DNA of 64,000 bases from Henricia sp. BOLD:AAB3569 (GCA_037783545.1 JBBELK010000462.1:396370-460369); one strand, 5' to 3'; positions 45,389 through 56,455 are shown, counted from the first letter of the stretch. The notes: generated from the sequence alone by a model not told the origin. A program made the numbers and translations.

Positions 45389-46970
45389 TGGGCTTGGGCG
45401 ATTCGGCGCCGGAATCGGGTAGAATCTATCCACAGAGCTATATATAGGAACTAGAGTGAGCACTTATCACGTGACCCCGTGCCCTCAAGGGTGCGTGGAC
45501 GCCATTTTGTTAGTGGGCAAAAAGTACGTGCTAATGTATTGACGACATGCGTATTTTCAGCTTTCATTTTATTTTAAGATTATGCTTTCAGCGATAGGGG
45601 TGCAGAAAGATGTGGTTGCTAACTACAATCATCCTGACTGTCGGATCATTGTCCCATGTTTATATTTTACTTTAAAAGATTGAAACTTTAGTTAGGCCAA
45701 ACACTTTTCTTTCCCCATGGGCCAAACAACATTCAAAATCGTCGCCCGGGTACTGTACAAGATTTGGGGAGTTGATCATAATTTTTTTTAATGACTTATC
45801 TAGCATTAGAATGTGCAGATTTGATGGAAAAACTCGAAATTTGGAGTGGGAAAGTTTAAGATTTTGTGAGGAAACACTGGATTTTTTTTCAGCCTGCCTC
45901 ATCTATTTTGCACACAAGGTCTGAAGCCACGATCAACTTCCTAGTTCTTTCCTGCTACGTCCCCCACTGCTTTTTGCGTGTGTAGGTAGAGCATTCGGGT
46001 ATACTAGTACCTCAGCCATTAACTTGGGGGAAAGTAACACCCGTTTCATACAGGCGCACGATCGTTCCGATTAAAATTTTGTTTCAGACAGGCGTCGGTA
46101 TGCGAGCCGCGCGCACACTTAAGATCGACGTCTGAAACCAAGTCGCTGTTCAGTCGTTCGATCTTTCGACTTCTGGCGAACCAAGTCGCTCCAAATTGTT
46201 TCATACGTCGAACTTAATTCAAATTTCTGGGATAATTTAGTTCAGCGCGACTGTAAGGTGCAGGATTTCCCGGTGAAACCGACTGCCTAAGGGAAAAACT
46301 ACCGTTCTACCGTTCACCATGCATTAAGTACATAGCATAACCTAGCGTTTTCAAGAGAAAAACTGTATTTTTGTCATTTCTAAAATCACGTTTCTAACAA
46401 AATTTGCACTTTTTGTGACATTATTATGTCATAATTAGTGGCAGAGGTGTACGTTACTTATACCTGCCTAGGTACAATAGAAAAAGCTCACTCATGACTG
46501 GCGTTAAACAGCCAATAAATCATTTAAAAGCCCATTTATAGCTGCCGCGCCGTTGACTGCAGTGGATACATCCGGGTATTTATCAATCATTTTGACCACT
46601 AACAAAATGGCGGACGCGGTCCCAGGGCGGCACGCCCGGGTACCGCGCACAGGCACGGGGTCACGTGATAAGTGCGCACTCTAGTTCTTATATATAGCTC
46701 CATGAATCTATCCCACTTTAAGAATCGTAATCGCGATTCCAGATGTTTGAGGAATCGATTGCTAGTAGAAATCGATTCATTTCATTTATATTCGATTATA
46801 TGAGGTAGCTTGCCGATTCCAGAAATTACCAAGCAATTCCGAAGGCAAAACTTCAACTTTTGTAAGAATATTTAGCCTCTGTTCACACAAGCGCACATTG
46901 TTAAGAAAGTGTGTGTGGTACATTTCGGGGACGTTTAGTGCCACTCGGTGCCAATGATAGACCAGTTGCG
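45389..46970. repeat. GGAATCG dispersed repeat, copy 3 (interrupted)
   Basis: GGGCTTGGGCGATTCGG opens it, and GGAATCGATTGC and GCCGATTCCAGAAATTACCA follow beyond the nested element. This reproduces the terminus and inner block of 3328-4366. The Mutator-like element at 45432-46703 splits it. Confidence 0.75.
45432..46703. mobile_element. Mutator-like element with 10-bp target duplication
   Basis: The termini are long inverted repeats (at least 50 bp) containing GAGCTATATATA, GCACTTATCACGTGACCCCG and a match of CGCCATTTTGTTAGTGG further in. GAATCTATCC flanks both sides (45422-45431 and 46704-46713). A duplication of 9-11 bp with long TIRs is characteristic of Mutator-like elements. The 1.27-kb interior has TTTCATAC/ACGTCTGAAAC-type repeats and no transposase. 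CACGTG and CCATTTTGTTAGTGG inside the TIR could be promoter sites. Confidence 0.75.
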
Positions 46971-47029
46971 TGTAGATTTGCACTAAATTATTATATTTGC
47001 ATAAATGCTACTACAGTCCCGCCTTCGCG

Positions 47030-47191
47030 CTATAGACCGTATCGAATAGCCGCGATTCTGTGGGGCAGTTTCTTTGTTCTTTGAGGACATGCATGATTGC
47101 AAATATTGTGCTTCCATTGTTGAACGGTTTAAGTAACAAAAGGTGCCCCAAGAAAACGAAATGGCGGCTATTCGATACGTGACGGTCTATA
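47030..47191. mobile_element. MITE with TATAGACCGTATCGAA termini, copy 1
   Basis: CTATAGACCGTATCGAATAG faces a complementary end (TTCGATACGTGACGGTCTATA), and GTTGAACGGTTTAAGTAAC lies between. The second copy is at 62762-62917. TATA at both edges would fit a TA target duplication. Confidence 0.8.
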
Positions 47192-47214
47192 TAATAGGCC
47201 TATACCTGGCAAAT

Positions 47215-47575
47215 CGAGCTGTTTTTAGGCAGTGCACGCTGGGTAAAAAGGCAAGTTCCTGGAAATGACCCTGATCCTCAGCCTAATCACGTGACTCTGA
47301 ACTTTCATCGTTATAAAAACCTCGGAATTGGATTCAGCACCATGGAAAAACCATAGTATCAACACCAGGATTTTTAAAATCGGCCGACTCTAAGTATACC
47401 TACACCTAGCTGACACGGCCTACGCCTGGCACCTGTAAATTTCAATGGCGGCCATCTTGGAAATGGCCCCGATTCTCAGCTTAGTCACGTGACCCTGACC
47501 TTTCATCATTTTAAAAACCTCAGAATTCGATTCAGAATCACAGAAAACCACAGGAGCAGCACCAGAATCCAATCC
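47215..47575 (+). repeat. Two diverged ~170-bp direct repeats
   Basis: GGAAATGACCCTGATCCTCA and the following CTAATCACGTGACTCTGAAC recur about 195 bp later as GGAAATGGCCCCGATTCTCA and CTTAGTCACGTGACCCTGAC, with GGATTCAG/CGATTCAG further on. Each copy holds one TCACGTGAC box. Confidence 0.75.
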
Positions 47576-47852
47576 AATCACAGCACTGCCCGCATTTGCG
47601 CCAGTATGAAACACAAAACAGTCGTCTGCTTAGGTGCACACCATTCGAAACAAATGGGCGCTTTGTCAACGGCTGTTGTCTGTACTGTATTTTTAAGGTA
47701 AAACTTTTAGAAGCTGTCACGTGGTTTCCTAGGGGAATTGAATTTCAACTTTTTAAGAGGTGTTAGTAGACACCTTCACTAACACATTGGCGAAGAAATT
47801 ATTTGGTAAGGATTTAGTTCCCATGTTTCAGCAAAATTCCCTGACTATTATA

Positions 47853-48514
47853 CAAATTTACAAGCAGAACTGCGCTGCGCCTGCATATGAGCAGAACACA
47901 AAGGAAACAGAAAGGAGAGTGACCTACACGCAGCAACTGGCTGCGTGTAGGTATAGACACAAGCGAGAGAAACAGAATCGAGTATCAGAATTGATACAGA
48001 ATTGGAAAGTTGGGTGTCGACCTTTTAACCTCAAATAGTGTCTAGTTCTGAATGGGCTTCTTGTCTGTATGATAAACAGGTGGGAAATGGTTAACATGTA
48101 CAGGGACCGGCGTTTTCAATTGGCCAACGGTCGTTACACCAAAAATCACCAAATATCCAAATCACATAACGATCGCGAAATTTCATCAAAAGAGACAACA
48201 TCCGCAGCAACATCGCCTACTATTTACGCCCGCGATGAACGCCGCTGCGGAACACTTTACATCCGGTATAGAGCCGAAAAGCTAAAAAGCAACCGAGAAC
48301 CCTCGGCCAATCAAGGGAAAGGACGGACGACGCTCGGCCGGGGGTTTCTGGGGGACGCCAGCCAATCGGGCGATACGACTGTCGGGGGTTTCGGGGACGT
48401 GGTAAAAGGAAAATGTGTTGGACGGCAACAACAGAGTTACGTGGGATTGCGAGAGAGATTATCCCAGGCAGAGGAACAAGTCGCACGACAAATTTGAATT
48501 GTAAGGGATATGAG
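47853..48514. other. Unassigned, GC-richer stretch with a small hairpin
   Basis: CCTACACGCAG (47923-47933) and CTGCGTGTAGG (47941-47951) form an 11-bp stem with a 7-base loop. 48220-48480 is GC-richer with paired CCAATC and GGGGGTTTC words. A 142-codon plus-strand frame here (48069-48497) shows no domain. It could be a promoter region, but nothing confirms it. Confidence 0.4.
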
Positions 48515-48624
48515 TGGGGAAAAATGTATGGGGCGCCCTTCGTCAACTAATTATTTAGGCGAATTATAGCATGTTTTTTCCATGGTTTATCTTAATTCTG
48601 TGTAAATAATGCATTTGTGTCAAA

Positions 48625-49345
48625 GGCCGTTTATGGTTTACAAACCTTTAAAACTTCGTTTTGTACCGACACGATTCTTTACAAAACAGGAAATATACTT
48701 GTAGCTGTGCAAATTCATTATTTACAAATAATGAAAATGACCTCGGCGTTCCATACTTTATTAATGAAACCGACGAGTGTACATTTCAATGGTTTACAAA
48801 CAAGAGAATTGTATCGTTCAAGACAATTCCATGGTTTATAAATAATGAATACTGCACGTACATTGCTGCACGTTTTTCTGGTTTACAAATAATACAAAAC
48901 TATTACTGGTGCGCAATTACATGGTTTATAAACCAAGAAACTTGCACCGGGGTCTGATTTTCTATGGTTTATAAATAATGAAAATTGGTTAGTGGACGTA
49001 CAATTTCATGGTTTATAAACAATCAAAACTGCGCCGTTCTAATCAATTTTGTGGATTCTGTGGTTTGTAAACAATTAAAAATAGTCAATAGGCGTGCATT
49101 TCGATGGTTTGTAAATAATTGAAAGTGATCGTTGGCTCACAATTTCATGGTTTATAAATAATGAAAATGAACTAGTTAGTGTGTCGCAAAATTTCATGGT
49201 TTACAAACAGAGAAAATTAAAGCTTTATACACTTGTCTGTCGTTTGTAAAGGTTGACTATCGATAAAAAGAGAAGTATTATGCACTCGGTACGTCTCAAA
49301 ATACGATCATTGACGAAAAATTGAAGGGTTTGTAAACCATGAAAA
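48625..49345 (+). repeat. Array of TGGTTTATAAATAATGAAAA-like motifs
   Basis: Copies occur at about 48633, 48787, 48829, 48878, 48921, 48964, 49007, 49061, 49103, 49148, 49197 and, reversed, 49328. Spacers of 20-45 bp are unrelated to each other. The mirror array lies at about 51470-52140. The core resembles forkhead-type sites (GTTTACAAAC), or they may be transposase sites. Confidence 0.7.
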
Positions 49346-50650
49346 ACACGCTTCATAAACGTTTATTATAATCCAGTTACGTTGCGAGAGCAATCATATG
49401 GGTGCGTTCAATTAGCTATCATCGAGTCATAGGGGTGCTCGTCAAAGTGTGAACAGTCCGGCAGACCATGGCAACAAAGGTATTTATGTGTACAGCTCAT
49501 CGAACGCCACGGCACAGCCTTCAGCGGGCGCGCGGGAAATTCCAGGTTCATTACCTGACTAAACCTAGCCGCGTATTGGGCCCAAAATCCAGCCGCGGTT
49601 TCAGCCGCGGTCTCTGCCGCGGTCTTAAAATCTCAAACGGATGTAGTAAAAGGTGATAAAATCTTATTTTTTATTACACGAGTTCTGAGACTCTGGCAAT
49701 GAAATTGTTAAAATTCTCATAGAAATGTATTTCTTTTCACGGTGTTACCTAACTCAGTCATCTACCGGGCTGATTAAATTTTAAATGGTAATTTTAATAA
49801 ATACATTTTAAATTAATTTTAATTAATGAGGAGTCTCCATTTTTCACCCCAAAAGTGCCGAAAACTTAATACTGCCGACAGAATGGTCCCTTTAAAAGAA
49901 AATGTACACCACATAGTTTGAAAAATTTGCATTTTTATTACATAATCCATTTAATCCGTCCATGGGGCAGATCAAATTTTGGAGGAAGCCAAATCGGTCT
50001 ACTAATTAGTGCTTAATTAAAGGGATAACAAAGAGTCTGGTTTCCACTAAAAAAGTGTCGAAAACTTAATACTGCTGACAAAATGGTCCCTTAAAAAGAA
50101 AATTTACACCACATAGTTTGAAAAATTTGCATTTTTATTACATAATCCGTTTGAAACTATGCGGTGACATTTTCTTTTAAAGGGACCAATTTGTCAGCAG
50201 TATTCAGTTTTCGGCACTTTTGGGGTGGAAAATGGAGACTCCTTATTATCCCTTTAATTAAGCAGTAATTAGTGGACAGATTTGGCTTCCTCCAAAATTT
50301 AATCTGCCCCCATGGACGGATCAAATGTATTATGTAATAAAAATGCAAATTGTTCAAACTATGTGGTGTACATTTTCTTTTAAAGGGACCATTCTGTCGG
50401 CAGTATTAAGTTTTCGGCACTTTTGGGGTGGAAAATGGAGACTCCTCATTAATTAAAATTAATTAAAAATGTATTTATTAAAATTACCATTTAACATTTA
50501 ATCAGCCCGGTAGATGACTGAGTTAGGTAACACCGTGAAAAGAAATACATTTCTATGAGAATTTTAACAATTTCATTGCCAGAGTTTCAGAACTCGTGTA
50601 ATAAAAAATAAGATTTTATCACCTTTTACTACATCCGTTTGAGATTTTAA

Positions 50651-51186
50651 AGGCCCAGTGGATCATTTGCAATGACCCCAAAAAGTAATCGACGAGTTTA
50701 CAGGGGAAAAGTTCTGAAAGTAAAGATTGAATTAATAGCAACTACCCAATGAAAGGTTTTCGCTCAAAATGATATAATTTTACCAGAAAATAATCCGTAA
50801 AGATGAAATTATTTAGATCGTTTGCAAACGATTTACTTATTTTTGGTTCGCATCTACGCGGTCCAAAATGCATGGGCGCTGTGTACTCCGCGTGCGTACG
50901 TGTTCCAACGCGATGCATTTTTATGGAGAGCGCGCAGACGCGCGCAGTATATGATGTGCGCCACAGAGTGCATGACGCAAGGCACATAGTACACGATCAA
51001 CTGAGAACGAATATTTGAAACACCCCGCCAAGACCAGGAAAACGCATGTGGATTTTCATGGTTTTTTTAAACGTGGTACATTTGACAAAGCTGAAATTTC
51101 TTCGGATGAGTTTGTTGATGTCTTTCTTTTGATTTATAATGGTTTTATCCGCAGAATCGCTCAAAAACAGATCATCTACAGGGCCT
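50651..51186. mobile_element. 536-bp TTAA-flanked MITE in the palindrome arm
   Basis: The left end is AGGCCCAGTGGATCATTTG and the right end, reverse-complemented, AGGCCCTGTAGATGATCTG. TTAA lies at 50647-50650 and 51187-51190. The mirror position in the other arm (49621-49632) has a single TTAA and no insert. The insertion is therefore younger than the palindrome and its duplication is exactly TTAA. Coding potential is absent. Confidence 0.9.
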
Positions 51187-52262
51187 TTAAGACCGCGGCA
51201 GAGACCGCGGCTGAAACCGCGGCTGGATTTTGGGCCCAATACGCGGCTAGGTTTAGTCAGGTAATGAACCTAGAATTTCCCGCGCGCGCGCTGAAGGCTG
51301 TGCCGTGGCGTTCGATGAGCTGTACACATAAATACCTTTGTTGCCATGGTCTGCCGGACTGTTCACACTTTGACGAGCACCCCTATGACTCGATGATAGC
51401 TAATTGAACGCACCCATTGCTCTCGCAACGTAACTGGATTATAATAAACGTTTATGAAGCGTGTTTTTCATGGTTTACAAACCCTTCAATTTTTCGTCAA
51501 TAATCGTATTTTGAGACGTACCGAGTGCATAATACTTCTCTTTTTATCGATAGTCAACCTTTACAAACGACAGACAAGTGTATAAAGCTTTAATTTTCTC
51601 TGTTTGTAAACCATGAAATTTTGCGACACACTAATTAGAATTGTGAGCCAACGATCACTTTCAATTATTTACAAACCATCGAAATGCACGCCTATTGACT
51701 ATTTTTAATTGTTTACAAACCACAGAATCCACAAAATTGATTAGAACGGCGCAGTTTTGATTGTTTATAAACCATGGAATTGTACGTCCACTAACCAATT
51801 TTCATTATTTATAAACCATAGAAAATCAGACCCCGGTGCAAGTTTCTTGGTTTATAAACCATGTAATTGCGCACCAGTAATAGTTTTGTATTATTTGTAA
51901 ACCAGAAAAACGTGCAGCAATGTGCAGTATTCATTATTTATAAACCATGGAATTGTCTTGAACGATACAATTCTCTTGTTTGTAAACCATTGAAATGTAC
52001 ACTCGTCGGTTTCATTAATAAAGTATGGAACGCCGAGGTCATTTTCATTATTTGTAAATAATGAATTTGCACAGCTACAAGTATATTTCCTGTTTTGTAA
52101 AGAATCGTGTTGGTACAAAACGAAGTTTTAAAGGTTTGTAAACCATAAACGGCCTTTGACACAAATGCATTATTTACACAGAATAAAGATAAACCATGGA
52201 AAAAACATGCTATAATTCGCCTAAATAATTTGTTGACGAACGGCGCCCCATAAAAATGGGCT

Positions 52263-53348
52263 GGAAAAAAAAGGCCGTTCATCAGGAAAAAAGCATCTTG
52301 ACGAACTATTGGCTGAGGCATTTCTGGTTTTGCCAAAGTCTCATGAGGAAAACCGAATGGACACTTTATCATCGACGGTGGTAAAAAGGCGCTCTTTGTC
52401 ATCAACACAGTGGTTCAGAAGAAAGGACACAACATGAACGTCCCCAAATAAACAAAATATGATTTGAATATACATGTATATTGAATTTGAATAAACACTC
52501 CAGAGAACACTTCAAACGAACCGCCAGAATTCGGCATCAGCGGCATCAGCTCAACGGGTGTTTGAAATGGGCATAATTTCAATCGATGTCAAAGTGATCG
52601 TCAATAGAAAGCGCTTCAGCTTTGATTTTCGTGAACCGCGTATGTTTTTAAGCCTCTTAGAGGTTTTGCGGCTGGGTAATGAGCTGTTTTGGATTGCAAA
52701 TATGTTTAATGGGTGTGCAAAGTGATTACATCGAAGGTATATTGAAGTAAGTTTGTGGTATTTTAGCATGTCTGGGTGGTACTGGCTTTTAAACCACTAT
52801 GTGAGCTACGAGCAGTTATCGAGGTTCAAGTTGAGGTACGTACACCGACTTACTTAAATTTGCACAAAAAGTGAAATTTTCCGCCTGTTTTGGGACAATT
52901 TTTTGTTCATTATTCGGCTTGCGAGTGTTTGCCGAAAATTATCGCAACATGTAGTTGATGCCAATGCGTTGTGTATTTCGGATCAACTACACGTCGTGAT
53001 ACGGGAAACACGCACTACAGTATGCATGCATTTTACTCCAGTCATCGTGTCAAAAAAAGTCTTAAAATCGGACGAAAATATTGCACTTTTGCAAAGAATG
53101 TAAGTAAATCACTTTACTAAACTGAAAACTTGATATCTGCTTGTAGCTGAGATTGTGTGGCCAGTATATTCGTGGTCATTTAGAGCGTGAACAGTGTTGT
53201 TGTTGTTGGGCATTTTGTTGGGTAGAAATGAACGAAAAGACGTGGCCGACCGAGCCGGATATATGTTGGCCGATGTGCCACGGCGAGGCGGTACGCGGTG
53301 TACGGTCAAACCCAGAGGTTACGAGGTGATCGCATTTTTTTGTCAAGC
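52263..53348. other. No gene seen; unassigned
   Basis: Mixed sequence. A 66-codon frame at 52903-53103 ends beside GTAAGT, a splice-donor-like word, but has no recognised domain. Confidence 0.4.
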
Positions 53349-53352
53349 TTAA

Positions 53353-54171
53353 AGGAACACACCGGCTTTGTTGGGCTATTTTGGGCTCTAAATTTACTGT
53401 CACGTGATTATGAAGACCCTTCTCAAGTAGTCTGAAAATATCATGAAAAGACGCCATCAAATTTGGCCGTTTTTGAGCATTTTTAGAAAAACTGAGGTCA
53501 CGTGACTTTTCTGAACCAGAATCTGGTTCAGAAAAGTCACGTGTCATTGGAGTTAGTTTTGTTTCCAGCCGTGTGGTAGTTGACTTCGGGAGCTTATTAC
53601 GGTAGTACTGCATCAAATTCAGCTCTGATTTTTTAAAAATATTTATGAGTATTTAACAAAAGACGTTATTTATTCAGATCATAAAACAAATTTGAACATA
53701 ACTCTGAGAAATCGAGCATAAAATGTTGACACAAGAAGTCCGAGAAATGTAAGCGTGTTTTGCCGCTAAAGCCCACGGGAAAAACGCAACATTAGCCCCG
53801 CGGCCGCACCGCCACGTTCACTGTGCTACGTACGCTGCACGCACGTATTTTTTTTCGCGAAGACAAACTGAAACGTCAATTCCACAGAAAAATGGAATCG
53901 TCCTGACTGTCAAGTGACATCTTCAGAAGAAAATAAAGCAACATCTGCCAACTGAAGAGTGAATATCGCTTGCAACAAAGTCTTGAGTTTCGGCACGATA
54001 GTGAACGGCTGGTAAAGCGTATACTCGACTATTTACCGTTTTCATTAATTTTAAGCTTTTGTTGGTATTCACGGGGCATTTTGATGATCTGTTTTCACAA
54101 GGGCCATCAAACAATCATTGTCAACGATACTACATGCCTAAACTATGTAAACATTAGGCCGGTGTGTACCT
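53353..54171. mobile_element. TTAA-flanked non-autonomous DNA element, copy 2
   Basis: It begins AGGAACACACCGGC and ends in the complement of AGGTACACACCGGCC, flanked by TTAA (53349-53352 and 54172-54175). The full length corresponds to 524-2199 in reverse, without the Harbinger insertion and the ATT expansion. AGCCCAAAATAGCCCAACAA near the left end is almost identical in the two copies. Confidence 0.85.
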
Positions 54172-54379
54172 TTAATCGGCTTCAAAAACGACACTAGGCA
54201 AGACAATCCCTGCATATGAGGCTTGTCGGAACATTATTAGTCCCACAACAGCAATGTTCAGTGGAATTCAATATATATTTCCTTTAAGAAAACAACTACA
54301 AAACCGACAACAAATTGTACTCCCGCGTATTCAAACACACCCGATTGTCATATTCAAACAAAAATAGGTCATTCACGCG

Positions 54380-54395
54380 CGCACACACACACACA
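54380..54395 (+). repeat. (CA)8 microsatellite
   Basis: Short uninterrupted dinucleotide run. Confidence 0.9.
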
Positions 54396-54626
54396 CTGTG
54401 ACACAGTTAGTCTTTCGGAAAGACTGCCTTTTTGCGCGCAATACACGATGTACATAGACTATTCACCATTGGCCGCCAGAGGGCGCACCTGAAATACAGT
54501 CGAAAAGACAGTCTTTCGTATTCCGTATAAATCGCTCGCAAAATACCGAGCGAATTCCTGGCATACCTTTGTGTGACACGTTGAAATGCGTGACGTCATC
54601 TAATTTCCATAATTCACAACAGCTCT

Positions 54627-55175
54627 GTGTCGGTCCGGTACCCAGAGTACACACTGGACAGGACAGTGCATACAAATGTCGCTGCTTTTCCAGTCGCTGA
54701 TCGATCGATCGATCAGCAGTCAGCAGGCAAACATGATATGAGGCAAACACATTGTCCACGGACAAAGCTATCTTGCGCGTTGCACTCAGTGGCTCGCCTG
54801 TACCGTCCGGGCCTTGCCGCTTGCCGGCCTGCGTTGCTCGTATGGTCGGGTTCTAAGACCCCCGTAAACAGTTCTACGGTCGGGTGTGATGATTGGGCGG
54901 CCAGTGAAGACGAAGCATTTCGTTCCAAGTTGGGAATCGAAAAGTTCAAAGGCTATCATTATATATACAAAGACTGGCATTTATATATTTTCTTAGGGCA
55001 TTTTCTGCTTGGTCACAATTTTTTTTCATCGCTTTACGCATGGAGGAAGAAAACGACTGGGATTGTTTTCTTCTCCTCTATACTATGGCATGCTTGTCAT
55101 ATTATTGGCTTCGGTAAAAAAAAAGTGTTAAACGATTTCAGAGAAGTTATCCACTACTATTTTTCCCTAAAATGA
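54627..55175 (+). CDS. Uncharacterised 182-codon frame
   Basis: The frame is longer than expected by chance in DNA of this composition and lies in a region where I found no transposon. The second half has a hydrophobic stretch (LYIFLGHFLLGHNFFSSLYA) and basic residues after it. I recognise no domain, splice context or start signal. It may be a chance frame or an exon fragment. Confidence 0.15.
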   Translation: MSVRYPEYTLDRTVHTNVAAFPVADRSIDQQSAGKHDMRQTHCPRTKLSCALHSVARLYRPGLAACRPALLVWSGSKTPVNSSTVGCDDWAASEDEAFRSKLGIEKFKGYHYIYKDWHLYIFLGHFLLGHNFFSSLYAWRKKTTGIVFFSSILWHACHIIGFGKKKVLNDFREVIHYYFSLK

Positions 55176-55242
55176 CTTGCAAGCATCGGTTAGTTCAGAT
55201 ATTACGGAAGCGTATTTAGGACCTGGTGAAAAATATTTTTAT

Positions 55243-55820
55243 TTCGTACGTACGAATTACTATTTCGTACGTACGAATTACTATTTCGTACGTACGAATT
55301 ACTATTCCGTACGTACGAATTACTATTCGGTACGTACGAATTACTATTCCGTACGTACGAATTACTATTCCGTACGTACGAATTACTATTCCGTACGTAC
55401 GAATTACTATTCCGTACGTACGAATTACTATTTCGTACGTACGAATTACTATTCCGTACGTACGAATTACTATTCGGTACGTACGAATTACTATTTCGTA
55501 CGTACGAATTACTATTTCGTACGTACGAATTACTATTTCGTACTTACGAATTACTATTTCGTACATACGAATTACTATTTCGTACGTACGAATTACTATT
55601 CCGTACGTACGAATTACTATTCGGTACGTACGAATTACTATTCCGTACGTACGAATTATTATTCCGTACGTACGAATTACTATTCCGTACGTACGAATTA
55701 CTATTCCGTACGTACGAATTACTATTTCGTACGTACGAATTACTATTTCGTACGTACGAATTATTATTCCGTACGTACGAATTATTATTCCGTACGTACG
55801 AATTATTATTCCGTACGTAC
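55243..55820. repeat. 21-bp palindromic satellite, about 27.5 units
   Basis: The unit is TACGTACGAATTACTATTCCG with CCG, TCG or CGG variants. Each unit centre CGTACGTACG is a perfect palindrome, extending to ATTCGTACGTACGAAT where the flanks allow. Twenty-one is a multiple of three and the unit has stops in only one of six frames, so the long frames across it are artefacts. The array ends exactly where the minus-strand LINE RT sequence begins. Confidence 0.95.
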
Positions 55821-55825
55821 GGAAG

Positions 55826-56455
55826 GTCATTGTCCTCTAGGTATCCAAGGAGCTGTTGATTAACAAAGCATTCAAAGATCTTACTTATTATGGGAAGCAA
55901 ACTAATAGGACGATAATTGGTAGATTCAGAACGCTCCCCAGCACCCTTAAAGACAGGGACAACAGACGCCACTTTCCAGGATGAAGGAAACACAGAGACT
56001 GCCAAGCACATATTGAATAGCTTGGCAAGAATAGGTGAAAGTTCTGGGGAACACATTTTCAAAACAATTGCAGGGACTCCATCAGGGCCGGTAGCCTTGG
56101 AGGCATCAAAGGAATTAATAATCCGGGCAATCTTCTTTGGGGTGATAAGAGGATCAGAATATACTACAGTGGCTGTTCGAGATGGAAAGGCAGGAAGGGA
56201 ATGCCCCTCATCACTGAGTATGGAGTTAGATGCAAATATATCAGCCAAAAGGTTTGCCTTATCTTGAGGAGAAGTAAGAACTTCAGGTCCATGAAAGAGA
56301 GGAGGAATGGAGGACTTGTTGCGGTTCAGTACACTATTGGCAATCCGCCAAAAGTCCCTAGAACCAAGCCGCTGTGTTGAAATAGAACTAGCAACAGAGT
56401 CTGCATACTGCTTCTTGGCATCCTCTAAAACTCTCTTACATCGATTTCGAGCTTC
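55826..56455 (-). pseudogene. LINE B reverse transcriptase, N-terminal part
   Basis: It carries NRCKRVLEDAKKQYADS, SRDFWRIANSVLNR, DASKATGPDGVPAIVLK, FPSSWKVASVVPVFKG and NYRPISLLPIISKIFE. These are RT fingers and early palm of a CR1/Jockey-type LINE. The catalytic YADD part is missing because the satellite array replaces it. Confidence 0.85.

Larger units (their letters stand above)
44195..47852. mobile_element. Element bounded by diverged ~300-bp inverted repeats
   Basis: 44198-44505 and 47583-47849 are inverted copies, sharing ATAGTCAGGGAAT, AGGTGTCTACTAACACC, TTGAATTTCAACTTTTTAAG and CATTTGCGCCAG-type words. Identity is roughly 75-80 percent. The 3-kb interior contains a SINE-like piece, the GGAATCG repeat, a Mutator-like element and a MITE, all seemingly later insertions. 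No transposase was recognised. Confidence 0.6.
48515..52262. mobile_element. 3.2-kb near-perfect palindrome with motif arrays
   Basis: Arms of about 1.6 kb run from TATGGGGCGCC...TTCGTCAAC on both sides to a centre near 50135. Over long stretches I see only about one difference per 60-100 bp. The outer 0.8 kb of each arm carries about 13 copies of a motif near TGGTTTATAAATAATGAAAA, each 40-60 bp apart, with a GGTTTAYAAACC palindromic core. The inner arm contains GCCGCGG words and a duplicated block with TTTAAAAGAAAATGTACACC. The right arm is lengthened by a 536-bp insertion (50651-51186). No protein is encoded. It is a foldback-type element or an inverted duplication. Confidence 0.85.

Noticed and set aside
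48069-48497. 142-codon frame in a GC-richer stretch
   Set aside because: No recognisable domain or start context, and it lies next to the palindrome edge.
48625-49345. CRISPR-like spaced repeats (a short motif every 40-60 bp with differing spacers)
   Set aside because: The motif is degenerate and palindromic, spacing is irregular, the host is an animal and no Cas gene exists. It is an element motif array.
52903-53108. Possible host exon ending at a GTAAGT donor-like word
   Set aside because: One splice-like word in AT-rich DNA is weak, and there is no partner acceptor or domain.
55177-55863. Frames of over 200 codons across the tandem repeat on both strands
   Set aside because: The 21-bp unit has no stop in five frames, so the frames arise from repetition, not from coding.
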